From an uncultured Paracoccaceae bacterium (GTDB taxonomy: Bacteria > Pseudomonadota > Alphaproteobacteria > Rhodobacterales > Rhodobacteraceae): DNA of 64,000 bases. Below are positions 1 to 9,037 of this stretch, one piece after another (positions within the stretch are counted from its first letter, which is position 1; each line of letters opens with the position of its first letter). The notes below the pieces were generated by a model. It saw only the letters and a program-made list of their open reading frames with translations, had not been told where the DNA came from and did no database searches. The position numbers and the translations under genes were made by a program. Location of the stretch: positions 317,501 to 381,500 of the forward strand of contig CANLDN010000002.1 in NCBI GenBank assembly GCA_947489445.1, in the 5' to 3' direction.

Positions 1-546
1 AATGCAGCCCATGCGCCCGCAACCGCATTGCAGAATGGGCAGATCATGCTGCGCGATCAGATGTGCTGGCGCAGAGGTATGCCCAAATTCACCCCCCGTC
101 AGGGTTGGTCCCTGCAAAATGCGTTGGTCGACGCAAACTCCACCGCCGACCCCCGTGCCAAGGATGACGGACATCACCGTCCGGTGTCCTTTGCCCTGCC
201 CAAACACGGCCTCTGACAGCGCCAAGGCGCGGCAGTCGTTGACATAGGTTATGGAGCGTCTGGCAGCGGCTGCAATGTCGGCCGGAAATGGCTTGCCGGT
301 GGCCGGCAGATTGGCGGTCAGTGCCAATCCGTCATGAGGGTTGATCAGGCCCGCCGCCCCAATGCCGACAGGTGTATCGGTGTTTGCCTGTGCCTCGGCC
401 CACTTGATCTGCGCGGCCACAACGCGCACCAGATCTGCATAATCGCGTGGCGTATCATGCCGCTGGCGGGCGACCACCGACCAGTTGTCATCAAAGACCT
501 GCGCTTCGATCTTCGTGCCGCCCAGATCAATCCCGATCGCTTTCAT
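1..546 (-). CDS. ROK-family sugar kinase, probably amino-sugar kinase (3' end outside window)
   Basis: The gene begins at 546 and runs off the left edge, so only about 180 residues are visible. The start reads MKAIGIDLGGTKIEAQVF, the ROK/ASKHA phosphate-binding loop. Further on come a second glycine-rich loop (LGTGVGGGV), an ExGH element (GGEFGHT) and a CGCGRMGC cluster matching the ROK zinc motif CxCGxxGC. ROK kinases phosphorylate glucose, N-acetylglucosamine, N-acetylmannosamine or related sugars with ATP in the cytosol. The start overlaps the upstream SIS gene by 4 nt (ATGA), indicating translational coupling. With two SIS-domain proteins and a hexosaminidase nearby, an N-acetylhexosamine substrate is most likely, by inference. 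Confidence 0.85.
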   Translation of the reverse strand, partial: MKAIGIDLGGTKIEAQVFDDNWSVVARQRHDTPRDYADLVRVVAAQIKWAEAQANTDTPVGIGAAGLINPHDGLALTANLPATGKPFPADIAAAARRSITYVNDCRALALSEAVFGQGKGHRTVMSVILGTGVGGGVCVDQRILQGPTLTGGEFGHTSAPAHLIAQHDLPILQCGCGRMGCI

Positions 547-1595
547 GAGATCACCGGATACAGTGTGACGTTCGATACCACACGGCTGAGCGTGGCCTGC
601 CCATGGAAGGGGTCATCAACATTCACGCCCAGGCCATGCGCCCATGTCACGCCGCTGATCTGTGCGGCAGCCACGCAAAGTGACGCGGCCCAGGCGGGAC
701 CATATGGCATAGCGATGTCGATATCGCCGCCCGGACCAATGGTTTGCACCGCTGACTGTGGAAATTGCTGACGCAATTCCACAGCCAGATCGGTGTCATA
801 GTTGTGAGTGGGGTTGTCTGGGCTGAGAAAAACGGTGATTTTGGTGGTGTCGGTGACAAATGATTTCGGACCATGCCGAAAACCAAGGGTGCTGTCCCAC
901 AATGCCGGTATCCTGCCAGCAGAAAGCTCCATCACCTTCAACGCCGATTCACGCGCGGCAAAGGCCAAGGGGCCGGATCCCAGGTAAACGGCGCGTGCGG
1001 GGCAGGGACCTGGGACGAATTTCGGCAGCAGGCTGTTCAACTGATCCGCAAGCACATTCAGGCGCGCGGGCCAATCACATGGCGCGTCAAACAGGGCCAA
1101 CGCGGTCAACAACATGGTGGAAAAGCTGGACGTCATCGCAAAGCCCGCGTCATGGGTTGCGTCGGGCAATACCACGGTTTTTGTCGGCGCATCCGACATG
1201 CGCGTGGCCAGCACGCCGGCTTTGTTGCATGTGATATTCAAACGCGGGACATATGGTGCCAGCGCATCAAGTACGTCCAGCGTTCCGATGCTTTCGGTGC
1301 TGTTGCCGGACCGTCCGAAATTCACGACCAATGGTCGTGCACCTGTCAGAACATGGGCAGGACTGGCGACGATATCGGTGCTTGGCACAGACCGCGTGCC
1401 TTTGACCGCTGCCGCGATAATGTCGCCGATATAGGCACTGGTGCCTGCGCCACAAAACCAGACTTCATCAAAGTCCTGGCTTGCAATCCAGTCTCGCAGC
1501 CCTGTTACATCAAGCGTGTTGCCCCAGCTGCGCCAGATGTCCGGTTGGCCCTGAATTTCACGCCATGTGGTCCATTTTTCAAGGGCTTCGGTCAT
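543..1595 (-). CDS. SIS-domain sugar-phosphate isomerase/deaminase (AgaS/GlmS-isomerase-like)
   Basis: This 350-residue protein has two SIS (sugar isomerase) folds. The first contains the phosphosugar-binding elements FCGAGTSAY and NFGRSGNSTES. The second contains YLGSGPLAFAARESALKVMEL, typical of AgaS and the GlmS isomerase domain, where a conserved glutamate opens or isomerises the amino-sugar 6-phosphate. Proteins of this type deaminate or isomerise glucosamine- or galactosamine-6-phosphate. It overlaps its neighbours on both sides by 4 nt, so it sits in a tight operon. The pairing with a second SIS gene and a kinase supports amino-sugar catabolism. Which hexosamine is used cannot be read from the sequence. 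Confidence 0.8.
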   Translation of the reverse strand: MTEALEKWTTWREIQGQPDIWRSWGNTLDVTGLRDWIASQDFDEVWFCGAGTSAYIGDIIAAAVKGTRSVPSTDIVASPAHVLTGARPLVVNFGRSGNSTESIGTLDVLDALAPYVPRLNITCNKAGVLATRMSDAPTKTVVLPDATHDAGFAMTSSFSTMLLTALALFDAPCDWPARLNVLADQLNSLLPKFVPGPCPARAVYLGSGPLAFAARESALKVMELSAGRIPALWDSTLGFRHGPKSFVTDTTKITVFLSPDNPTHNYDTDLAVELRQQFPQSAVQTIGPGGDIDIAMPYGPAWAASLCVAAAQISGVTWAHGLGVNVDDPFHGQATLSRVVSNVTLYPVIS

Positions 1596-2590
1596 ATTGT
1601 CTGTGTCACTTTTGACAGGGTTTCCGGTGCGTCCGGGTCAAGTCCAAGCGCAAGCGCGGTGTTCAGAATGACCGGATAAATCACGGCCAGCAAAGCCGCT
1701 GCAGCGGCTGATGGCACATCATCCAGCCCCATGTCAGCAATACGCAAACGATGCACATCACAATCTGCCGCCCGGAACCGTGCTTCGGCCTGATCCAGAC
1801 TGTCCTGGATCTTGGCAAATCCCGTATCCAACAGCAGTACCGACAGCGGGTTGGTGGCCAGTTGCAGTGGTCCGTGCAACACCTCAGAGCTTGAATAGGC
1901 TTCTGCATGGATGGCGCAACACTCCTTCAGCTTCAGCGCGATTTCATGCGCGGCCCCGTATCCGGTATCGCGCCCGATCACGTAGACATGACGTGCACGT
2001 AGGAAAGCCGCCTGCAATGAAGCGGCCTGCGGGTGCTGCAGGCACATCGTTTCAATGGCGCTTACGGCTTTTTGTGCCTTGGTCATGTAAGCCGGTTTCA
2101 ATTTGGTCAGCAATGCCATGCCTGCCGCGACGGACCCGATGACGGATTTTGTCGCGGGCACGGCCAGTTCCGGGTCCGCGCCGATGGCAACGGTCACATC
2201 AGATGCGGCCTCAACCGCGCTGCCTGGTTGATTGGTGATCGCCAAAACCCGCGCCCCGGACCGTGCGGCACCTTTTGCCGACAGGACCAGATCACTGCTT
2301 GATCCGGACTGGCTTATGACCAAAGTGGCACTCCCGTTCATATCAACACCGCTTCCCAGCGAAAAAATCGACGGAGGGAGCGATGTGACAGGGATACCCA
2401 ACTCGCGCATGAACTCGTAAGACAGGATATTGGCGGCCGCGTCCGATGATCCGCGCGCGATCGTATAGATGGCTCTGGGAAACTCAATCACGCCGGGGAT
2501 GGATTGGACAGCGGCGCGCGAAAACACGCCGGGGCTTTGGGCTGCTTCGGCGGCCATCAGGCTGCCGGTTGTCTTATTTTCGCGCGTCAT
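1592..2590 (-). CDS. SIS-domain protein, glucosamine-6-phosphate deaminase-like (NagB-II type)
   Basis: This 332-residue protein has two SIS domains. Domain 1 carries ARGSSDAAANILSYEF and the phosphate-binding serine cluster ISQSGSSSDL. Domain 2 carries VIGRDTGYGAAHEIALKLKE followed by HAEAYSSSEVLHGP, the usual end of GlmS-type isomerase domains. It lacks the N-terminal glutaminase domain of GlmS, so it belongs to the isomerase-only group in which several members are glucosamine-6-phosphate deaminases. Four-nucleotide overlaps join it to the oxidoreductase upstream and the second SIS gene downstream. Confidence 0.8.
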   Translation of the reverse strand: MTRENKTTGSLMAAEAAQSPGVFSRAAVQSIPGVIEFPRAIYTIARGSSDAAANILSYEFMRELGIPVTSLPPSIFSLGSGVDMNGSATLVISQSGSSSDLVLSAKGAARSGARVLAITNQPGSAVEAASDVTVAIGADPELAVPATKSVIGSVAAGMALLTKLKPAYMTKAQKAVSAIETMCLQHPQAASLQAAFLRARHVYVIGRDTGYGAAHEIALKLKECCAIHAEAYSSSEVLHGPLQLATNPLSVLLLDTGFAKIQDSLDQAEARFRAADCDVHRLRIADMGLDDVPSAAAAALLAVIYPVILNTALALGLDPDAPETLSKVTQTI

Positions 2591-3846
2591 GCCCGCAATC
2601 CGAACGCGTCAAAGGCGGCCCAGGTCGACGTCATGTCAACCATATCGCCGCTGATCCGCGCCTCATCCAGCGCCAGGGCAACCAATCCCGCCTCCAGAGC
2701 GTCGACAACGCCGACCGGGAGTGTGTCGGTCTCGTCCCGCAAAAACGCGACGATATCGTCAACCATCATATGATCGGCCCCGTAATGGGACGAGGCCCGT
2801 GCGGCATCCATCTTGGTGTAGTCATGGTCAGCAATAATCGCCCCGTTCCGTGCAGTCGCCTTGAGATAACCGCGAACAAAATCGCCTTCGGCCATGCCGT
2901 GCGTGCCCATTACGCAAAACCGCCGATGTTCGTCCGGAACATTAAGGTTGGTGTGAAAGGCCAGTGATGCGCCGCTTTCATAGCGTACAAGCGCGGTCTG
3001 GTAGTCGATGATATCACCATCAGAATGAAAGGGATCATCGACAGTGTTCCAGAGAGATGGTTTTGCGTACATGATTTCGTTTTCATCATTCGCCACGGGC
3101 GCGTTTTCTGGCACGAAAGATTTGCGGCCACCGAAACTGGCGACTTTTGTGGGCCGGGACCGGGTCACCATGTTGTAGATGTCGATGTCGTGACAGCATT
3201 TTTCCAGCATGAACCCACCGGACCATGACATCATACGCCGCCAGTCCCGCATAAAGAACGCGCCGTGGTAAGGCGCGATATGTTCATTGGCTTCAAGCGA
3301 CACGATCGGACCAAGGTCATCCAGCACAGCGCGTAAATCGACCATATGCTGCGAATAACGCAGCACCAGTCCCACCATGACCCGGTCGGTGCCATGCGTC
3401 GCCAGCAGTGCGGCCAGTTCCATGGTGTCGTCTTTGGTCGTGACAACCGGTTTTTCCGTGAAGATGCGCACGCCTGCCTTCAGACCTGCCTTGATATGTT
3501 CAAGATGAAAGCTGTTGGGAGAGCCGACGAAGAACAGGTCTGGCTTTGTCTGTGCCAGCATCCCGTCAACGTCATCAAAGCGCGGCGTATTGCGTCGCAT
3601 ATCGGCGCAGGCTGCAAATCCGGCACGCAGCTGTGCGATTTTGGCTGCGTCGGGATATCCCGGAAAAACCTGGTCAGGGATCAGCGCAAGTGCCCCGTCA
3701 TTGTCGATCGTCGCGCCGTCAACCTCGAGTGCTGAGGCAGGTTGCGGATCGTAGTAGCCCACCAGTTCTGCCTCTGGCATCGCTTCTTTTAGAATGCTGA
3801 GGACGTGCGCGGCGCGGAGCCCCATGCCTGCTGTGACGACTTTCAT
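2587..3846 (-). CDS. Gfo/Idh/MocA-family oxidoreductase
   Basis: The start at 3846 was chosen because GAGGG lies just upstream and the product then begins with a Rossmann fold (MKVVTAGMGLRAAHVLSIL). The 419-residue product continues with the family's DLFFVGSPNSFHLEH and EKPV (RIFTEKPVVTTKDD) motifs, where the Lys takes part in catalysis. It then has a long beta-sheet domain with a His-Asp pair (EKCCHDIDIYNM). Such enzymes oxidise or epimerise sugars and cyclitols with NAD(P). It lies between the transporter ATPase and the SIS genes in one operon, so it probably modifies the imported sugar. The substrate is unknown. Confidence 0.8.
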   Translation of the reverse strand: MKVVTAGMGLRAAHVLSILKEAMPEAELVGYYDPQPASALEVDGATIDNDGALALIPDQVFPGYPDAAKIAQLRAGFAACADMRRNTPRFDDVDGMLAQTKPDLFFVGSPNSFHLEHIKAGLKAGVRIFTEKPVVTTKDDTMELAALLATHGTDRVMVGLVLRYSQHMVDLRAVLDDLGPIVSLEANEHIAPYHGAFFMRDWRRMMSWSGGFMLEKCCHDIDIYNMVTRSRPTKVASFGGRKSFVPENAPVANDENEIMYAKPSLWNTVDDPFHSDGDIIDYQTALVRYESGASLAFHTNLNVPDEHRRFCVMGTHGMAEGDFVRGYLKATARNGAIIADHDYTKMDAARASSHYGADHMMVDDIVAFLRDETDTLPVGVVDALEAGLVALALDEARISGDMVDMTSTWAAFDAFGLRA

Positions 3847-3856
3847 GTCAGATCCC

Positions 3857-4957
3857 TCAGGCAACCAGCGCAGGTGCTGACTTGCGACGCAAAACGTCAC
3901 CTGCGGCATCAAAAACATGGCACGCCTCGGGTGCGACCTGAAGCGTGACCGGTGCACCTTCCGCAATGGTGGCATCGCCCGGCAGAGAGGCGCAGAAACG
4001 CGTATCGCCACCAATGGTGCCATAGGTGATCGTCGCACCGCCCAGCCGTTCAAGGACGTTGACCGAAATCTCAAGCCCACCTGCACCAAGTTGCACATGT
4101 TCGGGGCGAATGCCGACTTCGACCTTGTCACCAACGCTGACAGTCGCAGCCTCGACCGGCAGGACCATCTGATGTCCGCCCTTTAGATCAACCTTGATGC
4201 CCGCCGCATCAATGCCCTGCACGGTTGCGGGTATCAGGTTCATGTTGGGCTGACCAATGAATGAGGCCACGAATTTCGTCCTGGGGTGGTGATACAGTTC
4301 CATCGGGCTGCCGAACTGTTCCACACGTCCGCCGTTGAGCACAACAATCCGATCGGCCATTGTCATGGCCTCGACCTGATCGTGGGTCACATAAACCATC
4401 GTGGCATCAAGGTTGCGGTGCAGCTGGCTTAACTCGACCCGCATATCCCCGCGCAGTGCCGCATCAAGGTTGGACAGTGGTTCGTCAAAGAGGAAAACCT
4501 TGGGGTTGCGCACAATGGATCGTCCAATTGCAACACGCTGGCGCTGGCCGCCCGACAGTTGACCGGGCTTCAATTGCAGCTTGTCTGTGAGTTGCAGAAT
4601 GTCGGCGGCACGTTGAACCCGTGCGTCCATGTCGGTTTTCCCAAGTTTCTGAACCCGCAGCGGGAACGCAATATTTTCGTACACGGTCAGGTGCGGATAA
4701 AGCGCGTAGGACTGGAACACCATCGAGATGCCGCGCTCTACCGGTGGGGCGGTGCTGACGTCTTCGCCGCCAATCACGATGGACCCCTCAGTGGCTTCTT
4801 CAAGACCCGCGATAATCCGCAGCAAGGTTGATTTTCCGCAGCCCGACGGGCCAACAAAGACAACAAATTCCTTGTCCTCAATGGCCAGGCTGATGTCATG
4901 CAGCACTTTAGCAGCTCCAAAAGACTTGTTGATGCCATTGAGGGATAGCGTCGCCAT
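3857..4957 (-). CDS. Sugar ABC transporter ATP-binding protein (UgpC/MalK type)
   Basis: This 366-residue ATPase energises carbohydrate import. Walker A (GPSGCGKST), Q-loop, signature LSGGQRQR, Walker B (VFLFDEP) and the H-loop (VTHDQ) are all present. The C-terminal 130 residues form the TOBE/OB regulatory domain typical of MalK and UgpC (VGIRPEHVQL). The first in-frame ATG lies four codons further upstream, but MATLSLNGINKSFG is the usual family start. It probably serves the two permeases and binding protein encoded upstream, all on the same strand. Confidence 0.9.
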   Translation of the reverse strand: MATLSLNGINKSFGAAKVLHDISLAIEDKEFVVFVGPSGCGKSTLLRIIAGLEEATEGSIVIGGEDVSTAPPVERGISMVFQSYALYPHLTVYENIAFPLRVQKLGKTDMDARVQRAADILQLTDKLQLKPGQLSGGQRQRVAIGRSIVRNPKVFLFDEPLSNLDAALRGDMRVELSQLHRNLDATMVYVTHDQVEAMTMADRIVVLNGGRVEQFGSPMELYHHPRTKFVASFIGQPNMNLIPATVQGIDAAGIKVDLKGGHQMVLPVEAATVSVGDKVEVGIRPEHVQLGAGGLEISVNVLERLGGATITYGTIGGDTRFCASLPGDATIAEGAPVTLQVAPEACHVFDAAGDVLRRKSAPALVA

Positions 4958-5037
4958 GGGTCCGTCCAATCGTTGCGTAAGGAATGGGTTGCAACCCCTG
5001 GCATCCTACGCGTGGGATGCCCGGGGCAGGGGGTAGC

Positions 5038-6249
5038 TTACAGCGCGTCGTCCAACTCTTCGGCGGCAATGGTCACCAGATTGTCGACCGTGTCATCCTC
5101 CAGAATGATGCCCTGCACCATGTTGGTGAACACAGATTGCAGCGACTTGAAGTCCTCCAGGATCGGCTCGGGTCCACCGGTTGAGATGGAGGCCGTAAAG
5201 TTCGGCCAGATACCGTCTTCGTAGTAGAGGTCTTCTTTGCCCATGGCTGCATAGTCATAGATCGGCGTCAGCCCCCAGGAACTGTCGAGGTCATACTGCG
5301 CATCACCCGACGTGATCCTTTTGGCGAGGTCCTGTGCAAGATCTTCGTGACCGGAGCCTTTGAAAACCACAATCGAGTCCGTGATCAGGATCGAGCCACT
5401 TTCGCCTGACGGGCCAGCAGGCACAGGTGCGACGATCTGGTTGATATCTTCGTTGTGCTGGCCGTAGCCCCATGGCCCTTGGACATACATGGCGATCTGG
5501 CCATCATTGAAAAGGTCTTTGAGCTGATCACGTTCCCAGGCGGTTGGACCCTCCTGTGCGACGGATGCCAGTTTGCCATAGAATTCCAGTGTTTCGCGGG
5601 TTTGCTGGCTGTCGAGCATGTTTTCGCCCGTGGCCGGATCAATCACCATGCCACCGTTGGAATAGAGGTAGTTCAGGAACTGGTGCATCGTGTTGTCGAA
5701 GTCCTTGCCGGCAAGGCCGATGCCTGCTGCATCGGTGTTGTCGACAACGCCCTGCGCCATGGCGTACATCTCGTCCCAGGTTGCAGGTGCGACACATTCC
5801 TGTCCTGACGCCTCAACTATATCACAATTGATGTAAAGCGCCTTGGTCGAGAAGGCGTGCGGATACCCCCATGTCACACCTTCGATCGTAACAGTGTTCA
5901 GAACGCCGGGCTGATAAGGCGCGCCCGGGTCGATCTCGGCCGGGACGATCAGATCGTTGTTGGCCAGCTGGCGCAGGGTGCGCGACCCCATATAGGCAAT
6001 CGAAGGCGGATCACCGGCGGCGGCGAGCGTCAGGGATTTATCCTGACAGGTGCCCCATGGCACGGCTTCCAGATTGACTGTCACGCCCTCATTGTCAGCT
6101 TCGAACTGATCAACGACAGCCTGATCGGCTTCACGTACTTCGCCGCCACACATGATAAAATGCAACTCGGTTGCGTGGCTTTCGGCCATGGTCATGCTGG
6201 CACTGCTGCACAGCAACATCGCCCCGATCGTCAGTTTTGTTCGTTTCAT
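5038..6249 (-). CDS. Extracellular sugar-binding protein of an ABC transporter
   Basis: This 403-residue protein starts with a Sec signal peptide (MKRTKLTIGAMLLCSSASMT, ending near AESHA). It belongs to solute-binding family 1, which includes MalE and UgpB, judged by the FEADNEGVTVNLEAVPWG element and the later KDLFNDGQIAMYVQGPWGYG motif. It would capture an oligosaccharide or amino sugar in the periplasm and deliver it to the permease pair encoded just upstream. Its order in the operon, after the permeases and before the ATPase, is unusual but occurs in Rhodobacterales sugar loci. No lipobox is seen. Confidence 0.9.
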   Translation of the reverse strand: MKRTKLTIGAMLLCSSASMTMAESHATELHFIMCGGEVREADQAVVDQFEADNEGVTVNLEAVPWGTCQDKSLTLAAAGDPPSIAYMGSRTLRQLANNDLIVPAEIDPGAPYQPGVLNTVTIEGVTWGYPHAFSTKALYINCDIVEASGQECVAPATWDEMYAMAQGVVDNTDAAGIGLAGKDFDNTMHQFLNYLYSNGGMVIDPATGENMLDSQQTRETLEFYGKLASVAQEGPTAWERDQLKDLFNDGQIAMYVQGPWGYGQHNEDINQIVAPVPAGPSGESGSILITDSIVVFKGSGHEDLAQDLAKRITSGDAQYDLDSSWGLTPIYDYAAMGKEDLYYEDGIWPNFTASISTGGPEPILEDFKSLQSVFTNMVQGIILEDDTVDNLVTIAAEELDDAL

Positions 6250-6275
6250 TATGATCTCCCTAAGTTGGTAAATGG

Positions 6276-7118
6276 CTATTCTTTGACCGCACCGGCTGTC
6301 AGACCCGCCACAAGGTATTTCTGAAGGAAAAGGAAGATGAGCATGACCGGAAGAATACCCGTCAGGGCTGCGGCCATCATCTGATTCCAGGTGACATCCT
6401 GATAGCCGATGAATTCAAACAATCCGGCTGGCAGGGGTTGTAGTTCGCGCTGCTGATTGAAGGTGATCGCAAACAGGAATTGCTGTGCATAGGCGCCGAT
6501 GAACACCGCCGTCCCGACCACGATCAGGCCCGGCGTGGCAAGCGGCAGTACCACACGGCGCAGCGTGTACATGCGCGATGCGCCATCGACAAAGGCGGCT
6601 TCCTCAAGTTCGCGGGGGATCTTTTCAAGATACGACCGCAAGAGCCAGATGCCCGTCGGGATCAGGAAGGCGACACCGGGGACGATCATCGCCCAATAGG
6701 TGTTCAGCAAGCCCATCGACCGCAGCACCCGATAAAGCGGGATCAGCAAAACCGCGCCCGTAAACATGTTCACGCCCAGGAAGATCGCCAGCGATCCGTT
6801 CTTGAATGGAAATTCCAGACGGGCATAGGCATAGGCTGCGGGCACCACAAAAACCATTGTGATCAGCGTCACGGCTGTTGCGATAAAGACCGAGTTAAAG
6901 ATGTACCGCCCCAGCAGCGGCACGGTGTCCCACATGTCGCGATAGGCCTGAAAGCTGAAATCATCCGACCAGAACTGATAGGGGCTGCGAAACAGGTGCT
7001 CTAGCGGACGTAGTGACGCCATGAACATCTCGAAAAACGGCAACAGGATGAAGATCAGAAAGACCGTTATCGCCGCGTAGATGCCGACCATCTGCAATTT
7101 GGTATACTTGTCCATCAT
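6276..7118 (-). CDS. Sugar ABC transporter permease (MalG type)
   Basis: This 280-residue inner-membrane protein has about six hydrophobic segments, the first near residues 10-30. It carries the EAA loop that contacts the ATPase (ELEEAAFVDGASRMYTLRRVVLPLATPG), the signature of MalG-type binding-protein-dependent permeases. One base separates it from the partner permease upstream, so the two are cotranslated. It forms half of the membrane channel with the 7120-8064 product. Confidence 0.9.
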   Translation of the reverse strand: MMDKYTKLQMVGIYAAITVFLIFILLPFFEMFMASLRPLEHLFRSPYQFWSDDFSFQAYRDMWDTVPLLGRYIFNSVFIATAVTLITMVFVVPAAYAYARLEFPFKNGSLAIFLGVNMFTGAVLLIPLYRVLRSMGLLNTYWAMIVPGVAFLIPTGIWLLRSYLEKIPRELEEAAFVDGASRMYTLRRVVLPLATPGLIVVGTAVFIGAYAQQFLFAITFNQQRELQPLPAGLFEFIGYQDVTWNQMMAAALTGILPVMLIFLFLQKYLVAGLTAGAVKE

Positions 7119-7119
7119 G

Positions 7120-8064
7120 TCATCTGGTCCCGTATTTCCGGTTCACGTATTTGAGCACGTTCAGATAGATCAGCGAAAAGAGACCAAGCAGGATCACGAT
7201 GATCACGGCACGGGCCGAGCCTTCGCCGAATTTGAAATTGCTAATGGCGGTCTTGTAGGTGTCCACGATCAGTGTGGTCGTCGCCCCCCGCGGGCCGCCT
7301 TCGGTGAGGATCCAGATGATCTCGAAGCTGTTGAACGTGAAGATTGCAGACAAAAGCGACATCGACACGATCACAGGCATGATTTGCGGGATCGTGATGC
7401 GGCGGAACCGATACCAGCGGCCAGCACCGTCAACCCAGGCGGCTTCGTAAAGATCGCGACTGACCCCTTGCACCGCAGCCAGGAAAAACAGCGTGACCAT
7501 GGGTGTTCCGACCCAGACATCGGCCACCACAGCAGAATAGAAGGCAGAATTCTTGTAGGCGAGGAATTCGAACGGTTTGTCAGTGATGCCCAGCGACATC
7601 ATCGTGCCGGACAGAACACCGAAATAGCCGTTGTAAAGCCACAGCCAGCCAATCATCCCGATCGCCATGGGGATGATCCAGGGCGGCATGACCAGGACGC
7701 GGAACAGGCCCCGGCCCGGAATGGCAGCGTTCAGCAAGGTCGCGCCGATCAGGCCAAGCACCAGCTTGAGCGCTACGGACAGGAACATCCAGTAGAAGGT
7801 CCGGACAATTGTCTGATGAAACTTGCGGCTTTCCACCAGCTCTTGGTAGTTGGCAAGCCCGACATACTTTTCACCGCCCAGACCCGCCTCCATGAAAGAC
7901 AGGCGAATGGTTTCGGCCAGCGGCCATGCAACGATGACGGCGATAAACAGCATCGCAGGGCCAATCAACATCCAGGCAAACACGGCCTCGGGCAGCGACT
8001 TTGCCTTTTTGTCATCAGTCTGGAAGGCCGCAGCATGACCAGATGCTGGTGTCGTTTCCGTCAT
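7120..8064 (-). CDS. Sugar ABC transporter permease (MalF type)
   Basis: The start at 8064 (MTETTPASGH) was chosen over an upstream ATG because GGGGGAAA lies five bases before it. The 314-residue product has six predicted membrane helices and the EAA loop DLYEAAWVDGAGRWYRFRRI facing the ATPase. It is the first gene of the minus-strand transport operon and diverges from the GntR regulator. The roughly 215-bp gap between them holds the presumed operator. Confidence 0.88.
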   Translation of the reverse strand: MTETTPASGHAAAFQTDDKKAKSLPEAVFAWMLIGPAMLFIAVIVAWPLAETIRLSFMEAGLGGEKYVGLANYQELVESRKFHQTIVRTFYWMFLSVALKLVLGLIGATLLNAAIPGRGLFRVLVMPPWIIPMAIGMIGWLWLYNGYFGVLSGTMMSLGITDKPFEFLAYKNSAFYSAVVADVWVGTPMVTLFFLAAVQGVSRDLYEAAWVDGAGRWYRFRRITIPQIMPVIVSMSLLSAIFTFNSFEIIWILTEGGPRGATTTLIVDTYKTAISNFKFGEGSARAVIIVILLGLFSLIYLNVLKYVNRKYGTR

Positions 8065-8133
8065 CGTTTCCCCCGTTGGGCGGGTCCCGAATCGACACCC
8101 CGCAATCAGATTACCGCGAATCCTCTTTTTTGC

Positions 8134-8251
8134 TACCAATATAATACCAAAAGCGATAAGCCAGAAAACTTTATTTAAATTAGTAGTTTAAATCTGTCGC
8201 TGAGGATGAATGTGAAAAAGTGGCTTGTAATGGTATTATTTCATGATACCA
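8134..8251. promoter_or_regulatory. Candidate GntR operator region between divergent operons
   Basis: An inverted repeat TGGTAT (8231-8236) / ATACCA (8246-8251) with a 9-bp spacer lies just before the regulator gene. Two more half-sites, TACCAAT (8134-8140) and ATACCA (8144-8149), lie near the transport operon. Related HutC/UTRA regulators of GlcNAc genes (DasR, NagR/YvoA) bind TGGTNTAGACCA-like sites, so these half-sites fit in sequence, but the spacing differs. AT-rich sequence around 8150-8190 could hold both promoters. Confidence 0.45.
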
Positions 8252-8280
8252 CGTTCACCATGATGACGATGGGACGTGCG

Positions 8281-9036
8281 ATGACTGATTTCATAGTCGA
8301 ACTTGACCAAGGCAAGTGGTATCGCGAAGGACGTGGTCCGCGTTACAAACAACTTTGCCGTCATATCAGCGGGTTGGTGGCGTCCGGCAGTCTGGGTGCG
8401 GACGATCAGCTGCCCTCCGAGCGCGATATTGCAGATATAGCGCAGGTCAGCAGGGTGACGGTGCGCAAGGCAATTTCCGAATTGGTTTCAGATGGGCTTG
8501 TCGAGCAACGGCAGGGGGCCGGATCCTTTGTGCGCAGCGGCGCCGAACGGTTCGAACAATCGCTGTCATCGTTGGTGTCTTTCACAGAAAACCTGCAAGC
8601 ACGCGGCATCGTTTCGACGAGCGAGGTGTTGTTGAACGGCGTATTTCGCCCGACACCAACCGAAACGACGGTTCTTGGATTGTCGGCGCATCATCAGGTG
8701 TCGCGCGTACACCGGTTGCGGCGCGGTGACGGCGTTCCCATGGCGTTGGAACATTCATCCTTGCCAGAAGACATCCTACCACGGCCCGACAAGATTCAAA
8801 CATCGCTTTACGAATTACTGCGCGCCCGCGGAAAAGCACCGACCCGCGCGATGCAGCGGGTAACAGCCGTCAATGCATCCGGACCTGTGGCCAATCACCT
8901 TGACCTCGCGGATGGTGCGGCTGTCCTCCGCATTGAACGCACGGCCTATTTGGCGTCGGGGCGCCCCATTGAATATACTAGCGGGTTCTACCGCTCTGAT
9001 GTTTATGACTTTGTCTCGGAACTGCGATTGGATTGA
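8281..9036 (+). CDS. GntR-family (HutC/UTRA) transcriptional regulator
   Basis: From the ATG at 8281 the product has 251 residues. Earlier in-frame ATGs exist (8206, 8260), but the family homology starts near YKQLCRHISGLVASGSL. The N-terminal winged helix contains LPSERDIADIAQVSRVTVRKAISELVSDGLVEQRQGAGSFV. The C-terminal UTRA domain (about residues 95-245) resembles amino-sugar-phosphate-sensing regulators such as NagR/DasR. It is divergent from the transport operon and followed one base later by the hexosaminidase gene, so it probably controls both by responding to an amino-sugar phosphate. Confidence 0.85.
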   Translation: MTDFIVELDQGKWYREGRGPRYKQLCRHISGLVASGSLGADDQLPSERDIADIAQVSRVTVRKAISELVSDGLVEQRQGAGSFVRSGAERFEQSLSSLVSFTENLQARGIVSTSEVLLNGVFRPTPTETTVLGLSAHHQVSRVHRLRRGDGVPMALEHSSLPEDILPRPDKIQTSLYELLRARGKAPTRAMQRVTAVNASGPVANHLDLADGAAVLRIERTAYLASGRPIEYTSGFYRSDVYDFVSELRLD

Positions 9037-9037
9037 C

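Noticed and set aside
873..1679. A 268-codon plus-strand frame and other long antisense frames such as 7081-8178
   Set aside because: They lie antisense to clear transport and SIS genes, have low-complexity or Arg/His-rich translations and no ribosome-binding sites. They are shadows from GC-rich codons.
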